Assembly: GCA_002343395.1 (NCBI GenBank)
Contig: DDSN01000025.1
Location: 1-46,599 of the forward strand
DNA from: Hyphomonadaceae bacterium UBA2389
GTDB lineage: Bacteria; Pseudomonadota; Alphaproteobacteria; Caulobacterales; Aquidulcibacteraceae
Reading direction: 5' to 3'
DNA length: 46,599 bases
In this document: piece by piece, positions 1 to 9,452 of the stretch
Layout: every line of letters begins with the position of its first letter
Position numbering within the stretch: the first letter of the stretch is position 1
The notes under the pieces: model-generated
Told to the model about the DNA's origin: nothing
The model's database searches: none
The model's input: the letters and a program-made list of their open reading frames with translations, nothing else
Made by a program: the position numbers and the translations under genes

Positions 1-1550
<1,550 letters not shown>

Positions 1551-1643
1551 GGGTGTCGAATCGATGCTGAAATCACGCGCCAATATAGAGTTTCGGAGGC
1601 GCAAAGTCTCGGTTTTCCATGCGCATTTTCGGCCCTCTGGCCC

Positions 1644-2258
1644 TCAGAGCACAAGCGGCGCCGCAAGCCAAAACGCGCCGCCCACCGCGCCGGCGCCTAA
1701 CCCAAGCCACAGGCCGTCCCGCGCCACCATGCCGAGACCGAAAAACACCACCGCCAAACCCGGCGCCAAAGGCGCAAGCGGGATCAGGCCGAGCGGAAAG
1801 GTGATGACCGCCGCCGCAATGCAGAGCAGCGCCACCAGGTTCACGAACGGCGGCTTAACCAGGAATGTCAGGCGTGGACGCAGCAACCCATCGATGCGGC
1901 CTGACCAGTCGCGCGCCTCCCGCACGCCAAGGCGAACCATGGATCGCGGCGCTTTGGCCCGAAGCGCCCAGCTTGGAAGCCACATATGCTTCATGCCAAA
2001 AGCCATCTGACCAGCAACGATCAGCGTGAGCGCGGCCGCGAGCCACGTCATCCCAGGCATGATCGTCGCCGGCGAGATGGCGAACAGGCCAATGATGAGC
2101 AGCAACGGCCCGTAGGATTGGCGGCCGACGGCGTTGAGCAATTCTCCGAGCGTCATCTCCGGCGGCGTTAAGCGCTCGTCGCCCACCTCCTGCTGAACCT
2201 CGTCAAGCACTTCGCTTAGGCTGGAGGGCTCGTCTGACGCGGCGTCGAGATCAGACAT
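1644..2258 (-). CDS. ExoD-family integral membrane protein
   Basis: A 204-residue membrane protein of the ExoD family (exopolysaccharide synthesis, ExoD). The N-terminal 35 residues are soluble and acidic, followed by LTLGELL/VGRQSYGPLLLIIGLFAISP, a pattern typical of ExoD, and several hydrophobic segments (about 50-85, 130-165, 170-204). ExoD was first linked to exopolysaccharide and alkali tolerance in rhizobia; the biochemical role is unknown. Its ATG overlaps the stop codon of the upstream P450 gene by one base (TGATG), implying translational coupling. Nothing in the sequence explains why it follows a P450. Confidence 0.8.
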   Translation of the reverse strand: MSDLDAASDEPSSLSEVLDEVQQEVGDERLTPPEMTLGELLNAVGRQSYGPLLLIIGLFAISPATIMPGMTWLAAALTLIVAGQMAFGMKHMWLPSWALRAKAPRSMVRLGVREARDWSGRIDGLLRPRLTFLVKPPFVNLVALLCIAAAVITFPLGLIPLAPLAPGLAVVFFGLGMVARDGLWLGLGAGAVGGAFWLAAPLVL

Positions 2259-3535
2259 CAGGCTGCGATGCGAACCGGCAAATGTTCGTATCCCTTCACA
2301 AATGACGAATAAACGCGGCGCGGCTCATCCACCACTTCGATGGCGTCGAAGCGTTTCAGTATCTCCTCCCAGACGATGCGCAATTGCATTTCACCCAGAC
2401 GGTTGCCGACGCAGCGGTGGATGCCGAATCCAAACGAAAGGTGGTGGCGAACGTTGGCGCGTTCAATATCGAAGTCGTTGGGGTTGGAGATCACTTCCTC
2501 GTCACGGTTGCCCGAGACGTACCACATCACGACCTTTTCGCCGGCCTTGATCTTCTGGCCGCGGATTTCGGTGTCGACGAGCGCGGTGCGGCGCATGTAG
2601 GCGAGCGGCGTTTGCCAACGAATGGTTTCCGACACGAGCGAGGGGATGAGCGCAGGGTTCTCGCGCAACTTCCGCATCTGCTCCGGCCACTTGCTCAAGG
2701 CATAGAGGCTGCCGGTGATCGAATTGCGCGTGGTGTCATTGCCGCCGACAATCAACAGCACGAGGTTGCCGAGGAATTCCTGCCGCGGCATGTTCTTGGT
2801 GCTTTCGCCGTGCGCCAGCATTGAAATCAGATCATTGCGCGGCGGCGCGTTGACGCGCTCCTCCCAGAGGCCGTTAAAGTATTGCAGGCACTCCATCAGC
2901 TCGGCGCGGCGCTGCTCGTCGCTCTCCACAACACCCTGTCCAGGCGCGGCCGTCGCCACGTCCGACCAACGCGTCAGCTTGCGGCGATCCTCCCAGGGAA
3001 AGTCGAACAGCGTCGCCAACATCTGCGTGGTGAGTTCGATCGAGATCTTGTCGACCCAGTTGAACACCTCGTTGCGCGGCACGGCGTCGAGAAGCTTGCC
3101 GGCGCGCTCGCGGATGACCGGCTCCAGATGAGCGAGATGGTTCGGCGCGACAATCGGACTTACGGTTTTGCGCTGCACATCGTGCTTGGGGGGATCCATC
3201 GCAATGAACATGGGCAATGGAAAGTCCTCCTCCGGATCGAAGAGAACGATCGAAGGCTCCGATGAAAACACCTGATGATTGGTGTCCACGGCCATGATGT
3301 CGTTGAACTTGGTGATCGACCAGTAGGGCCCGTTCAGGCTGTCCGGGCAGTAATGCACCGGAGCTTCCTTGCGCAGGCGTTCGAAGAACGGCTCAAACGT
3401 GTTGTCGCGGAAGCGTTCGCCGCGGCTCATATCCAGCGTCGAGAGGTCGGTCGACCAGGCATCTTCATTCGGATCGTAGTTGAAGACAAAATCCGGATTG
3501 TGCCGTCCGATGTAATTTTCGTTGGCCATGCGCAT
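2258..3535 (-). CDS. Cytochrome P450, CYP153-type alkane/fatty-acid terminal hydroxylase
   Basis: Soluble heme monooxygenase, 425 residues, close to the usual CYP153 length. Visible are the I-helix oxygen-binding motif GGNDTTRNS, the K-helix ExxR (ETIRWQTP), and the heme loop SFGFGIHRCVGNRLGE with the ligand Cys375. The stretches FIAMDPPKHDVQRKTVSPIV and MWYVSGNRD are what I recall for CYP153 enzymes, which oxidise the terminal carbon of medium-chain alkanes and fatty acids and need a ferredoxin and reductase; neither partner is in this window. A GAGGAA Shine-Dalgarno sits 4 nt before ATG 3535 and about 10 nt before the in-frame ATG at 3529, so the start is uncertain by two residues. It lies 44 nt after recF, an odd place for a catabolic gene. 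Confidence 0.92.
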   Translation of the reverse strand: MRMANENYIGRHNPDFVFNYDPNEDAWSTDLSTLDMSRGERFRDNTFEPFFERLRKEAPVHYCPDSLNGPYWSITKFNDIMAVDTNHQVFSSEPSIVLFDPEEDFPLPMFIAMDPPKHDVQRKTVSPIVAPNHLAHLEPVIRERAGKLLDAVPRNEVFNWVDKISIELTTQMLATLFDFPWEDRRKLTRWSDVATAAPGQGVVESDEQRRAELMECLQYFNGLWEERVNAPPRNDLISMLAHGESTKNMPRQEFLGNLVLLIVGGNDTTRNSITGSLYALSKWPEQMRKLRENPALIPSLVSETIRWQTPLAYMRRTALVDTEIRGQKIKAGEKVVMWYVSGNRDEEVISNPNDFDIERANVRHHLSFGFGIHRCVGNRLGEMQLRIVWEEILKRFDAIEVVDEPRRVYSSFVKGYEHLPVRIAA

Positions 3536-3579
3536 GCTTCCTCTGCTGCGCGCCTAAACAGCAAATTTGAACCCACTTG

Positions 3580-4734
3580 TCACGCTGACGCAGCGTTCAC
3601 GCGCCCGTCGCGCACTTCAAACATGCGCGCGCGCGCGCCAAACGCTTCGAACAGGCTCTCATCGGTGCCGGTGAGCCACGCTTGGCCTGGATTGGCGAGC
3701 AACTCATCGAACAGCGCCGCGCGACGCACCATATCGAGATGCGCCGCCGCCTCGTCGATCAGGATCAGCGACGGGCCCGCGCCCGGATCGCCCGCCAACG
3801 CACGAGCCTGCGCCAAGGTCACGCCGAGAAGCAGTGCTTTTTGCTCCCCGGTCGAGCACTGATCCGCTGGCATGCGCTTCGCCGCATGGCGCGCCGCGAG
3901 ATCGCTGCGGTGGGGGCCGTCCAAGGCGCGCCCAGCGCCGGCGTCGCGGCTGCGCATCCGGCGCAGCGTGTCAGCGAACTCCTCCTCGACATCCGCGCTT
4001 TTTGCGCCCGCTTCAAATCGTTCCTCGAGCGCGCCCTCCAATCCCAAAATCGCTTTGGGAAAGGCGCCGTCAGGCCGCGCGTCGATCGCATCCTGCAAAC
4101 GGTGCAACGTCTCAACCCGAGCCGCGGCGATCGCCGCGCCGTGCGCCGACATCTCCCGCTCCAAACCGCCAAGCCACGCCTCATCAAACACGCGTTCACT
4201 CAGCAGACGCTGGCGCTCCCGCATCGCGCGTTCATAGGCGGCCGCCGCTTGTCCGTGCTCCGTGGCGCGCGCCAGCGTCAAACGGTCGAAGAATCGGCGC
4301 CGGTCGCCAGCGGGGCCGGACCAAAGCCGATCCATGGCGGGCGTGAGCCAGGTCATCCGCGCCGCCTCGGCGAGCATGGCGGCCGTGGCTGGCTGCCCGT
4401 CGCGCCGCGTGACCCGCTTGATCCCCCCCTCCGGCGCGCGCTCGGCGCCGGCGCCAAGAACGGTTTCGTCGCCATCGGCGGCGACACGCGCCGACACCGC
4501 CCACGGCTGCAGCCGCATCTCATCATCGCCAGCGCGCGCGACATCGGTGAGCGAAGCGCTCCGCAAGCCCCGCCCCGGCGCGAGCATCGTCAGCGCCTCG
4601 AGAATGTTGGTTTTTCCGGCGCCGTTTGGACCGAATAGACACACAGGCCGTGCATCGAGCTGAAGATCGAGCGCGGCATGGTTGCGAAAATTTGAGAGCG
4701 TCAGGCGCGCAATATGCAGTTTGTGCAGCGTCAC
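3580..4734 (-). CDS. recF: DNA replication/repair protein RecF
   Basis: SMC-like ATPase that helps load RecA at gaps (RecFOR pathway). 384 residues with P-loop FGPNGAGKT (34-42), the GPHRSDL segment, the ABC-type signature STGEQKALLLG, and Walker B LILIDEAAAHLD. Its ATG overlaps the dnaN stop by 4 nt (ATGA), the usual dnaN-recF coupling. The distal part is GC-rich and no frame defect is visible. Confidence 0.96.
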   Translation of the reverse strand: MTLHKLHIARLTLSNFRNHAALDLQLDARPVCLFGPNGAGKTNILEALTMLAPGRGLRSASLTDVARAGDDEMRLQPWAVSARVAADGDETVLGAGAERAPEGGIKRVTRRDGQPATAAMLAEAARMTWLTPAMDRLWSGPAGDRRRFFDRLTLARATEHGQAAAAYERAMRERQRLLSERVFDEAWLGGLEREMSAHGAAIAAARVETLHRLQDAIDARPDGAFPKAILGLEGALEERFEAGAKSADVEEEFADTLRRMRSRDAGAGRALDGPHRSDLAARHAAKRMPADQCSTGEQKALLLGVTLAQARALAGDPGAGPSLILIDEAAAHLDMVRRAALFDELLANPGQAWLTGTDESLFEAFGARARMFEVRDGRVNAASA

Positions 4735-5846
4735 ACCCTGAGCGGCATCAGCACGTAAAGCGCGTTCTCGTCGGCTTCGTCACGCACCAAGGTCGGCGAA
4801 CCGGAATCCGCAAGCTCAAACAGCGCTTCCTCGCCTTCGATCTGCTGGGCGACATCCAACAAATAGCGCGCGTTAAAACCGATCTCCATGGCGTCAGCGC
4901 CGTAGTCCGCGGCGAGATCCTCTGTCGCCACGCCTGCATCCGGATTGTTGACGGTCAGCGTGACCTTGTCCTTTTCCAGAGCCAATCGTACGGAGCGCGA
5001 ACGCTCCGCCGAAACGGTCGCGACACGATCAACCGCTTCGGAGAACGCCTTGTTGTCGACCTTGAGTTTCTTGGCGTTGGCTTTCGGAATAACCCTCGCA
5101 TACTCAGGAAACGAACCATCGATCAGCTTCGAGGTCAGCACCGCCTCACCGAGCGCAAATCGTATTTTCTGGGACGAAACCGCGATCTCCACCATGTCAG
5201 CCGCGTCATCCAACAAGCGTTTCAGCTCGTTGATGGTTTTGCGCGGCACGATCACGCCCGGCATGCCCTGCGCGCCTGCTGGCGCGGCGGTCTCCGCCAA
5301 GGCCAGACGGTGCCCGTCGGTCGCGACCGCGCGCAGCTTCACGCCGCCGCTGTCGAGCGTGTGAAAAAAGATACCGTTCAGGTAATAGCGCGTTTCTTCC
5401 GTGGAGATGGCGAACCGCGTTTTGTCGATGAGGCGGCCCAGTTCGGTCGGCTCGATTTCGAACCGCGTTTCAAATCCGTCCGAAGGCATGGAGGGGAAAT
5501 CGCCAGCCGGCAGAATCGGCAAGTGCAGGCGCGCCTTGCCGGCTGAGATGAACAAGCGTGGGTCGTCGCCCGAAGCATCGAAGCGCACGGCGGCGCCATC
5601 GGGCAGCTTCCGCACGAAATCATAAAGGTAGTTGGCGGGTGCGGTGGTTTCACCAGCGCGTTCCACTTCCGCCGGGGCGCCTTCCGAAATCTCAATATCG
5701 AGATCGGTTGCGGTCAGGCGCAGCGAATCGCCCTGCGCCGACATCAGCACGTTCGATAGAATTGGAATCGTATTGCGGCGCTCCACGACGCTTTGCACGT
5801 GATTGAGCGCCTTAAGGAGCGCCGAGCGCTCGATCGTCAGCCGCAT
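4731..5846 (-). CDS. dnaN: DNA polymerase III beta sliding clamp
   Basis: Ring-forming processivity clamp, 371 residues, normal family length. It begins MRLTIERSALLKALNHVQSV and ends with the clamp C-terminus YVLMPLRV. The start is set by ATG 5846 with GGACGAGG a few bases upstream. It is preceded by a two-hairpin leader (5865-5924), the first hairpin of which has terminator form, so clamp expression may be uncoupled from dnaA or attenuated. Followed by recF with an ATGA overlap. Confidence 0.97.
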   Translation of the reverse strand: MRLTIERSALLKALNHVQSVVERRNTIPILSNVLMSAQGDSLRLTATDLDIEISEGAPAEVERAGETTAPANYLYDFVRKLPDGAAVRFDASGDDPRLFISAGKARLHLPILPAGDFPSMPSDGFETRFEIEPTELGRLIDKTRFAISTEETRYYLNGIFFHTLDSGGVKLRAVATDGHRLALAETAAPAGAQGMPGVIVPRKTINELKRLLDDAADMVEIAVSSQKIRFALGEAVLTSKLIDGSFPEYARVIPKANAKKLKVDNKAFSEAVDRVATVSAERSRSVRLALEKDKVTLTVNNPDAGVATEDLAADYGADAMEIGFNARYLLDVAQQIEGEEALFELADSGSPTLVRDEADENALYVLMPLRV

Positions 5847-5864
5847 TGCCTCGTCCCGGTTCTG

Positions 5865-5881
5865 CGGACCCTTCTGGTCCG
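5865..5881 (-). promoter_or_regulatory. Second hairpin in the dnaN leader
   Basis: Perfect 6-bp stem CGGACC/GGTCCG with a 5-nt loop, starting immediately after the T tract of the preceding terminator and ending 18 nt before the dnaN ATG. Function unknown; it could compete with the terminator or affect ribosome access. Confidence 0.4.
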
Positions 5882-5924
5882 AAAAAACTACCCCCGGCAG
5901 CGAGTCGGGCGCTGACGGGGGTAG
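5882..5924 (-). terminator. Intrinsic terminator or attenuator between dnaA and dnaN
   Basis: Read on the minus strand: stem CTACCCCCG/CGGGGGTAG, extended past one mismatch by CAGCG/CGCTG, loop of about 7 nt, then six T residues (5887-5882). This is a textbook rho-independent form. It ends only 35 nt before the dnaN ATG, so a separate dnaN promoter can hardly fit downstream of it. Transcripts reaching dnaN must read through, which suggests attenuation. Confidence 0.8.
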
Positions 5925-5987
5925 GAAACTAGCAGAACCGTTACGTTCCCCAAGCCTTTTTGAAGCGGCCCCGGCGCGGGCCGCCGT

Positions 5988-7385
5988 TTAGGGCTCGCGG
6001 CGGATGGCGCGCGCGATATTGTCGATCTCCGCGTTCGCGGTGGGATCGCCCGCCACCAATTCGGCGATGCGGTCGCGCGCATACATGATCGTGGTGTGGT
6101 CGAAGCCACCGAAACGCTGACCTATGTCGGGCAGCGATGCATGCGTCATCTTGCACGCCAGATACATCGCCACCTGGCGCGGACGCGCGATGGCGTGCCG
6201 ACGGGTGCGCTCAAGAAGCTGCTGAACCGTCATCCCGTAATGACGCGCCACGACCTTCTGCACGAGCTGCACGGTGATGCGCCGTTCGGCCACATCCGCG
6301 AGTTTGCTTTGCAGTGCATTGGCGGCGGCTTCTAGCGTCACTTTCGTCCCTCCAGAGATCTTCCACTCAATCAACAACTGACACACCGCTCCGTCCAGCT
6401 CTCGGCCGGTGACGTGCATGCGTCGGGCAATCATATCGAGCGCGTCGGGCGCCACGGCGAACCCCGCGTTGGCGCGGGCGTGATGGGCGACCCGCGTGTC
6501 GAGAATGCGGCGACGCAGCGCTTCGTCCGGCTCCGTTATCTCGGTAGCAGCAGCGCCTTTAAGCTTCGCGCGCAATGCGTCATCAAGTCCTTCCAAACCT
6601 TCCGCGCCATGGTTGGCCGCAAGCACAACCTGCCCGCCGCGACGCGTTACATCGTGGAAAGTATCGAACGCTTCTTCTTGCGTGGCCTTCTTGCCGCAGA
6701 TGCGATGAAAGTCATCGATGATCAGCAAGTCCGGCGCGCGCACCATGTCCTTGAAGCTCGAGCTGTCGCGCTTCTTGTGAAGCGCGGATTGGAACATCTC
6801 CAAGAACTCTTGGCCCGTAAGCATCAAGGTCTTGCGGCCCTGCGCCACCGCGTCGCGCGCGATCGCCGAGAGCAGATGCGTCTTGCCGCATCCGGGCGCG
6901 GAATGAACCAACCACACCGGAAACGTCACGCCAGCGCCCGCGGCGATCATCTGCGCCACGGTGAAAGCACGATGGTTCGAAGGATCAACGCAGAAGTTGT
7001 CGAAGCTGAAGCCATCGGCGCCGTAGGCGCGTTCCGGCGCCGCCGCCACGACCGGCTTTTCGAATCGAGCGTCCGCCAGGTCGAGCACGTCCTGAGGGAT
7101 TTCGTGCGCGAGGAGAATTCTTACCGGGCCAACCTCCGGCGCGTAAACCCGCAGCCGCGCCTCGAGGCGGTGCTGGACCTGCTGGCGCAAGCGCTCCTGA
7201 GCGACTTGCGAGCCGGCGCGGAACATGAGTTCGCCGTCCACCTCCGCCACGAGACGGAGAGAGTCGATGTACGATCGGAAAAAATCAGCCCCGAATTCCA
7301 CGAGAAGCTCTTTGCGGACCAGCTCATAGGCCCGCGCCGCTCCCGTTCCCGCCGGACTCCGGCGGGGTTCCATGCTTTGATCCAT
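5988..7385 (-). CDS. dnaA: Chromosomal replication initiator DnaA (divergent motifs)
   Basis: AAA+ initiator of chromosome replication, 465 residues from the ATG at 7385 (MDQSMEPRRSP). The frame stays open to 7589 but the extension looks like leader, not domain I. Domain I is about 17-95, domain II short, AAA+ domain about 124-340, DNA-binding domain about 365-465. Walker B DLLIIDD (219-225) and the sensor 2 Arg in TGRELDGA (R328) are normal. Walker A reads SAPGCGKT (162-169), with Ser for the usual first Gly. Box VII reads LRAKL, with Lys274 where the arginine finger is expected. The signature helix reads GGFDHTTI, with Phe428 where E. coli has Arg399, a DnaA-box contact. Gene position argues it is the genuine dnaA. 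Confidence 0.93.
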   Translation of the reverse strand: MDQSMEPRRSPAGTGAARAYELVRKELLVEFGADFFRSYIDSLRLVAEVDGELMFRAGSQVAQERLRQQVQHRLEARLRVYAPEVGPVRILLAHEIPQDVLDLADARFEKPVVAAAPERAYGADGFSFDNFCVDPSNHRAFTVAQMIAAGAGVTFPVWLVHSAPGCGKTHLLSAIARDAVAQGRKTLMLTGQEFLEMFQSALHKKRDSSSFKDMVRAPDLLIIDDFHRICGKKATQEEAFDTFHDVTRRGGQVVLAANHGAEGLEGLDDALRAKLKGAAATEITEPDEALRRRILDTRVAHHARANAGFAVAPDALDMIARRMHVTGRELDGAVCQLLIEWKISGGTKVTLEAAANALQSKLADVAERRITVQLVQKVVARHYGMTVQQLLERTRRHAIARPRQVAMYLACKMTHASLPDIGQRFGGFDHTTIMYARDRIAELVAGDPTANAEIDNIARAIRREP

Positions 7386-7759
7386 GCCAACCCCCGCGTG
7401 AATCTTGCTAAATTTCCAGCCCCGTCCGGTCGGCAAAGCTTCCCTGTTCGGGCCGAGACCATCCCCCGGCCCGATGCCCCGCATCGGCTTGCGAAATGAG
7501 GCTAGGAACGGGCGACCCGCTCTCCAGACAAGCGAACGATGCGCCGAGAATTCGGAGTCGTCAACAGTCGTTTCTTTACGTTTACGCAATTTCCACAGTT
7601 TGAGAAATTTACTTTGTTTTCAATGCAGTAGAGCGTCGCCCGCATATCCGGATTTGTACGTACACGGATGATTATTCACCGTTTTTCCACGGTGTCGCAG
7701 CAAATCTGTCATCGAGAAAAGCGCGGCTCGAAGGAGTGCCCTGAGCCGTTTTGCGGTGT
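7386..7759. promoter_or_regulatory. dnaA upstream region with DnaA-box-like sites
   Basis: A 374-nt gap, AT-richer than its surroundings between about 7560 and 7690. It holds three sites resembling the DnaA box TTATNCACA: ATTTCCACA (7589-7597, two mismatches), TTATTCACC (7672-7680, one mismatch) and TTTTCCACG (7683-7691, two mismatches). This fits dnaA autoregulation; a replication origin cannot be shown, as no larger box array is seen. The rpsT terminator occupies the right end. No convincing small gene is visible. Confidence 0.45.
7717..7752 (-). terminator. Putative rpsT terminator
   Basis: Minus-strand hairpin CGGCTC/GAGCCG (7743-7748 with 7724-7729), flanked by AAAA before and CGCTTTT after, 8 nt or so downstream of the rpsT stop. 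Stem is only 6 bp with a 13-nt loop, so strength is uncertain. Confidence 0.55.
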
Positions 7760-8032
7760 TTACTTACCGCCTTTGAGGGCCGCGACGCGCTTCGAGAGGC
7801 GCGAAACCTTGCGGCTTCCCAGGTTCTTGTGAACGACGCCCTTGGTGACCGCCCGCATCGTCTCAGCCTCGGCCTTCTTAACGGCCTCCTGGGCCTTCTT
7901 CGCGTCGCCCGCGGCGATCGCTTCTTCCGCCGCGCGCCATGACGACCGCATCCGGGTGCGACGCGCCTTATTCACCGCCGTACGGCGGTCGGTGACGCGG
8001 GCTGCCTTTTCTGCGGATTTGGTATTCGCCAT
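7760..8032 (-). CDS. rpsT: 30S ribosomal protein S20
   Basis: 90-residue basic primary 16S-binding protein of the small subunit. It starts MANTKSAEKAARVTDRRTAVN, the S20 N-terminus, at ATG 8032; a longer open frame upstream to 8095 is not part of the protein. The rpsT-dnaA neighbourhood is common in Alphaproteobacteria. Followed by a hairpin resembling a terminator, so it is probably transcribed apart from dnaA. Confidence 0.96.
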   Translation of the reverse strand: MANTKSAEKAARVTDRRTAVNKARRTRMRSSWRAAEEAIAAGDAKKAQEAVKKAEAETMRAVTKGVVHKNLGSRKVSRLSKRVAALKGGK

Positions 8033-8110
8033 GGGACGTGAGTTCCGGATTACGGTGTTTTGATTATCGAGCCGGCGCGTATAGCGCCGGCGCACGCGGG
8101 CGTCAAACCC

Positions 8111-8893
8111 TCAGCGGTTCTTAAACGCCGGCGGCCTTTTGTCGATGAACGCCGCCATGCCTTCCTTCTGATCCTCGGTCGCGAAGAGCCCGTAAAACAA
8201 TCGCCGCTCAAGCTTGAGCCCTTCGTTCAACGGCGTCTCGAATGCGGCATTCACCGCCTCCTTGTTGGCGATCGAAGCGAGCCGCCCCATCGATGCGATT
8301 TTCTTGGCGGCCGAAAGCGTTTCTTCCATCAACTTTTCAGCCGGCACGATGCGCGCGACGAGACCGGCGCGTTCGGCTTCCGCCGCATCCATCATGCGGC
8401 CCGTGAGGCACAAATCCATCGCCTTGGCCTTACCGACGCTGCGCGTGAGCCGTTGCGAACCGCCCCACGCCGGCATAACGCCAAGCGTGATTTCGGGCTG
8501 TCCAAATTTTGCGTTGTCCGCGGCGATGATGAAGTCGCACATCATCGCCAGCTCACAGCCGCCGCCCAGCGCGTAACCCGCAACGGCGGCGATGGTCGGC
8601 TTGCGGCAGCGCGGCACGCGTTCGAGATTCTGGAACGGATCGCGCTGGTAAAAATCGGCGAACTGGCCTTCCGCCATTTGCTTGATGTCAGCGCCGGCGG
8701 CGAACGCTTTTTCCGAGCCGGTGATGACGATGCAGCCGATGGCCGCATCCGCCTCGAACGCATCGAGCGCGGCGTTCAGGTCCGCAATCAGCGCGTCATT
8801 GAGCGCATTGAGCGCATTGAGCGCTTTGGGGCGATTGAGGCGGATAACGCCAACGCCAGCGTCAGTTTCGACAAGGATGTTTTCGTATGTCAT
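8111..8893 (-). CDS. Enoyl-CoA hydratase
   Basis: Crotonase-fold enzyme, 260 residues, hydrating trans-2-enoyl-CoA in beta-oxidation. Visible are the oxyanion loop AAGADIKQM, GYALGGGCELAMMCD with the first catalytic Glu, and FGQPEITLGVMPAWGG with the second. Near the N-terminus PKALNALNALNDAL carries an extra ALN compared with the family pattern, produced by a triple 9-nt repeat (8797-8823). It lies upstream of rpsT; this location is typical for Caulobacterales relatives, as I recall. No Shine-Dalgarno is evident at ATG 8893. Confidence 0.92.
   Translation of the reverse strand: MTYENILVETDAGVGVIRLNRPKALNALNALNDALIADLNAALDAFEADAAIGCIVITGSEKAFAAGADIKQMAEGQFADFYQRDPFQNLERVPRCRKPTIAAVAGYALGGGCELAMMCDFIIAADNAKFGQPEITLGVMPAWGGSQRLTRSVGKAKAMDLCLTGRMMDAAEAERAGLVARIVPAEKLMEETLSAAKKIASMGRLASIANKEAVNAAFETPLNEGLKLERRLFYGLFATEDQKEGMAAFIDKRPPAFKNR
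8797..8823. repeat. Triple 9-nt repeat inside the enoyl-CoA hydratase gene
   Basis: The unit CATTGAGCG occurs three times in perfect tandem. It adds three residues in frame, so the protein tolerates it. Likely replication slippage. Confidence 0.9.
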
Positions 8894-8966
8894 GGGCGGT
8901 AGGGATGCGCCGACTAGCTCGGAAAATCAATGTTGCATGCGCCGCGTATCGTTGACAGTTTGAGCC

Positions 8967-9452
8967 ATGCGCACCTTGAGCCCCCTTATTGCCTTCGTGC
9001 TCGCTATTGCCTGCGCCGCCCCGGCAGAGGTGCATACCGATAGCTTAGATCCTTCCCCTTCCCTCGAAGCCTGCCTCAACTCAGCGTCCGTGCAGGATCG
9101 AGACCCCTCTAGCTGCATTGGCGTCGTCAGCCGCCGCTGCTTTCAAGAGCCCGGCACCGAGACCACGGTTGGCTCGCGCGAGTGTTTCACGGTCGAACGC
9201 AGACAATGGGAAGCATTAGCCGAGAGCTATGTGCAGCGACTGAAGCGCAATGCTTCGCCGACGGCATCGGCCGCGCTGGATGCTTACGTCGTCGCACAGG
9301 CCGAATGGCGGGCCGCACGCTGCGGCTACGCGCGGACGATCTACGAAGGCGGTAGTCTGGCGCAAGTCGTCGTCGCCACCTGCATGCGCGACGCAACCGC
9401 GGCGTTCGCCATCGACTTGTATGAGCGCGTGAACGAAGATCTATCGCGTTAG
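8967..9452 (+). CDS. Secreted LprI-like protein (lysozyme inhibitor LprI N-terminal domain)
   Basis: 161 residues with a signal peptide (MRTLSPLIAFVLAIACAAPAEV). The remainder has the LprI/DUF1311 layout: paired cysteines (SLEACLNS, SSCIG, RRCFQEPG, RECFTVE), then W..L...Y...L, then AQAEWRAARCGY, GGSLAQVVVATC and a final helix. Members are periplasmic and some bind lysozyme; a real inhibitory role here is unproven. It diverges from the enoyl-CoA hydratase, and its TAG overlaps the mutM stop codon by two bases at the convergent end. Confidence 0.72.
   Translation: MRTLSPLIAFVLAIACAAPAEVHTDSLDPSPSLEACLNSASVQDRDPSSCIGVVSRRCFQEPGTETTVGSRECFTVERRQWEALAESYVQRLKRNASPTASAALDAYVVAQAEWRAARCGYARTIYEGGSLAQVVVATCMRDATAAFAIDLYERVNEDLSR

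Noticed and set aside
5965..5984. GC hairpin GCGGCCC/GGGCCGC just after the dnaA stop as a terminator
   Set aside because: On the minus strand it is followed by an A-rich, not T-rich, stretch; the hairpin at 5888-5924 is the better terminator.
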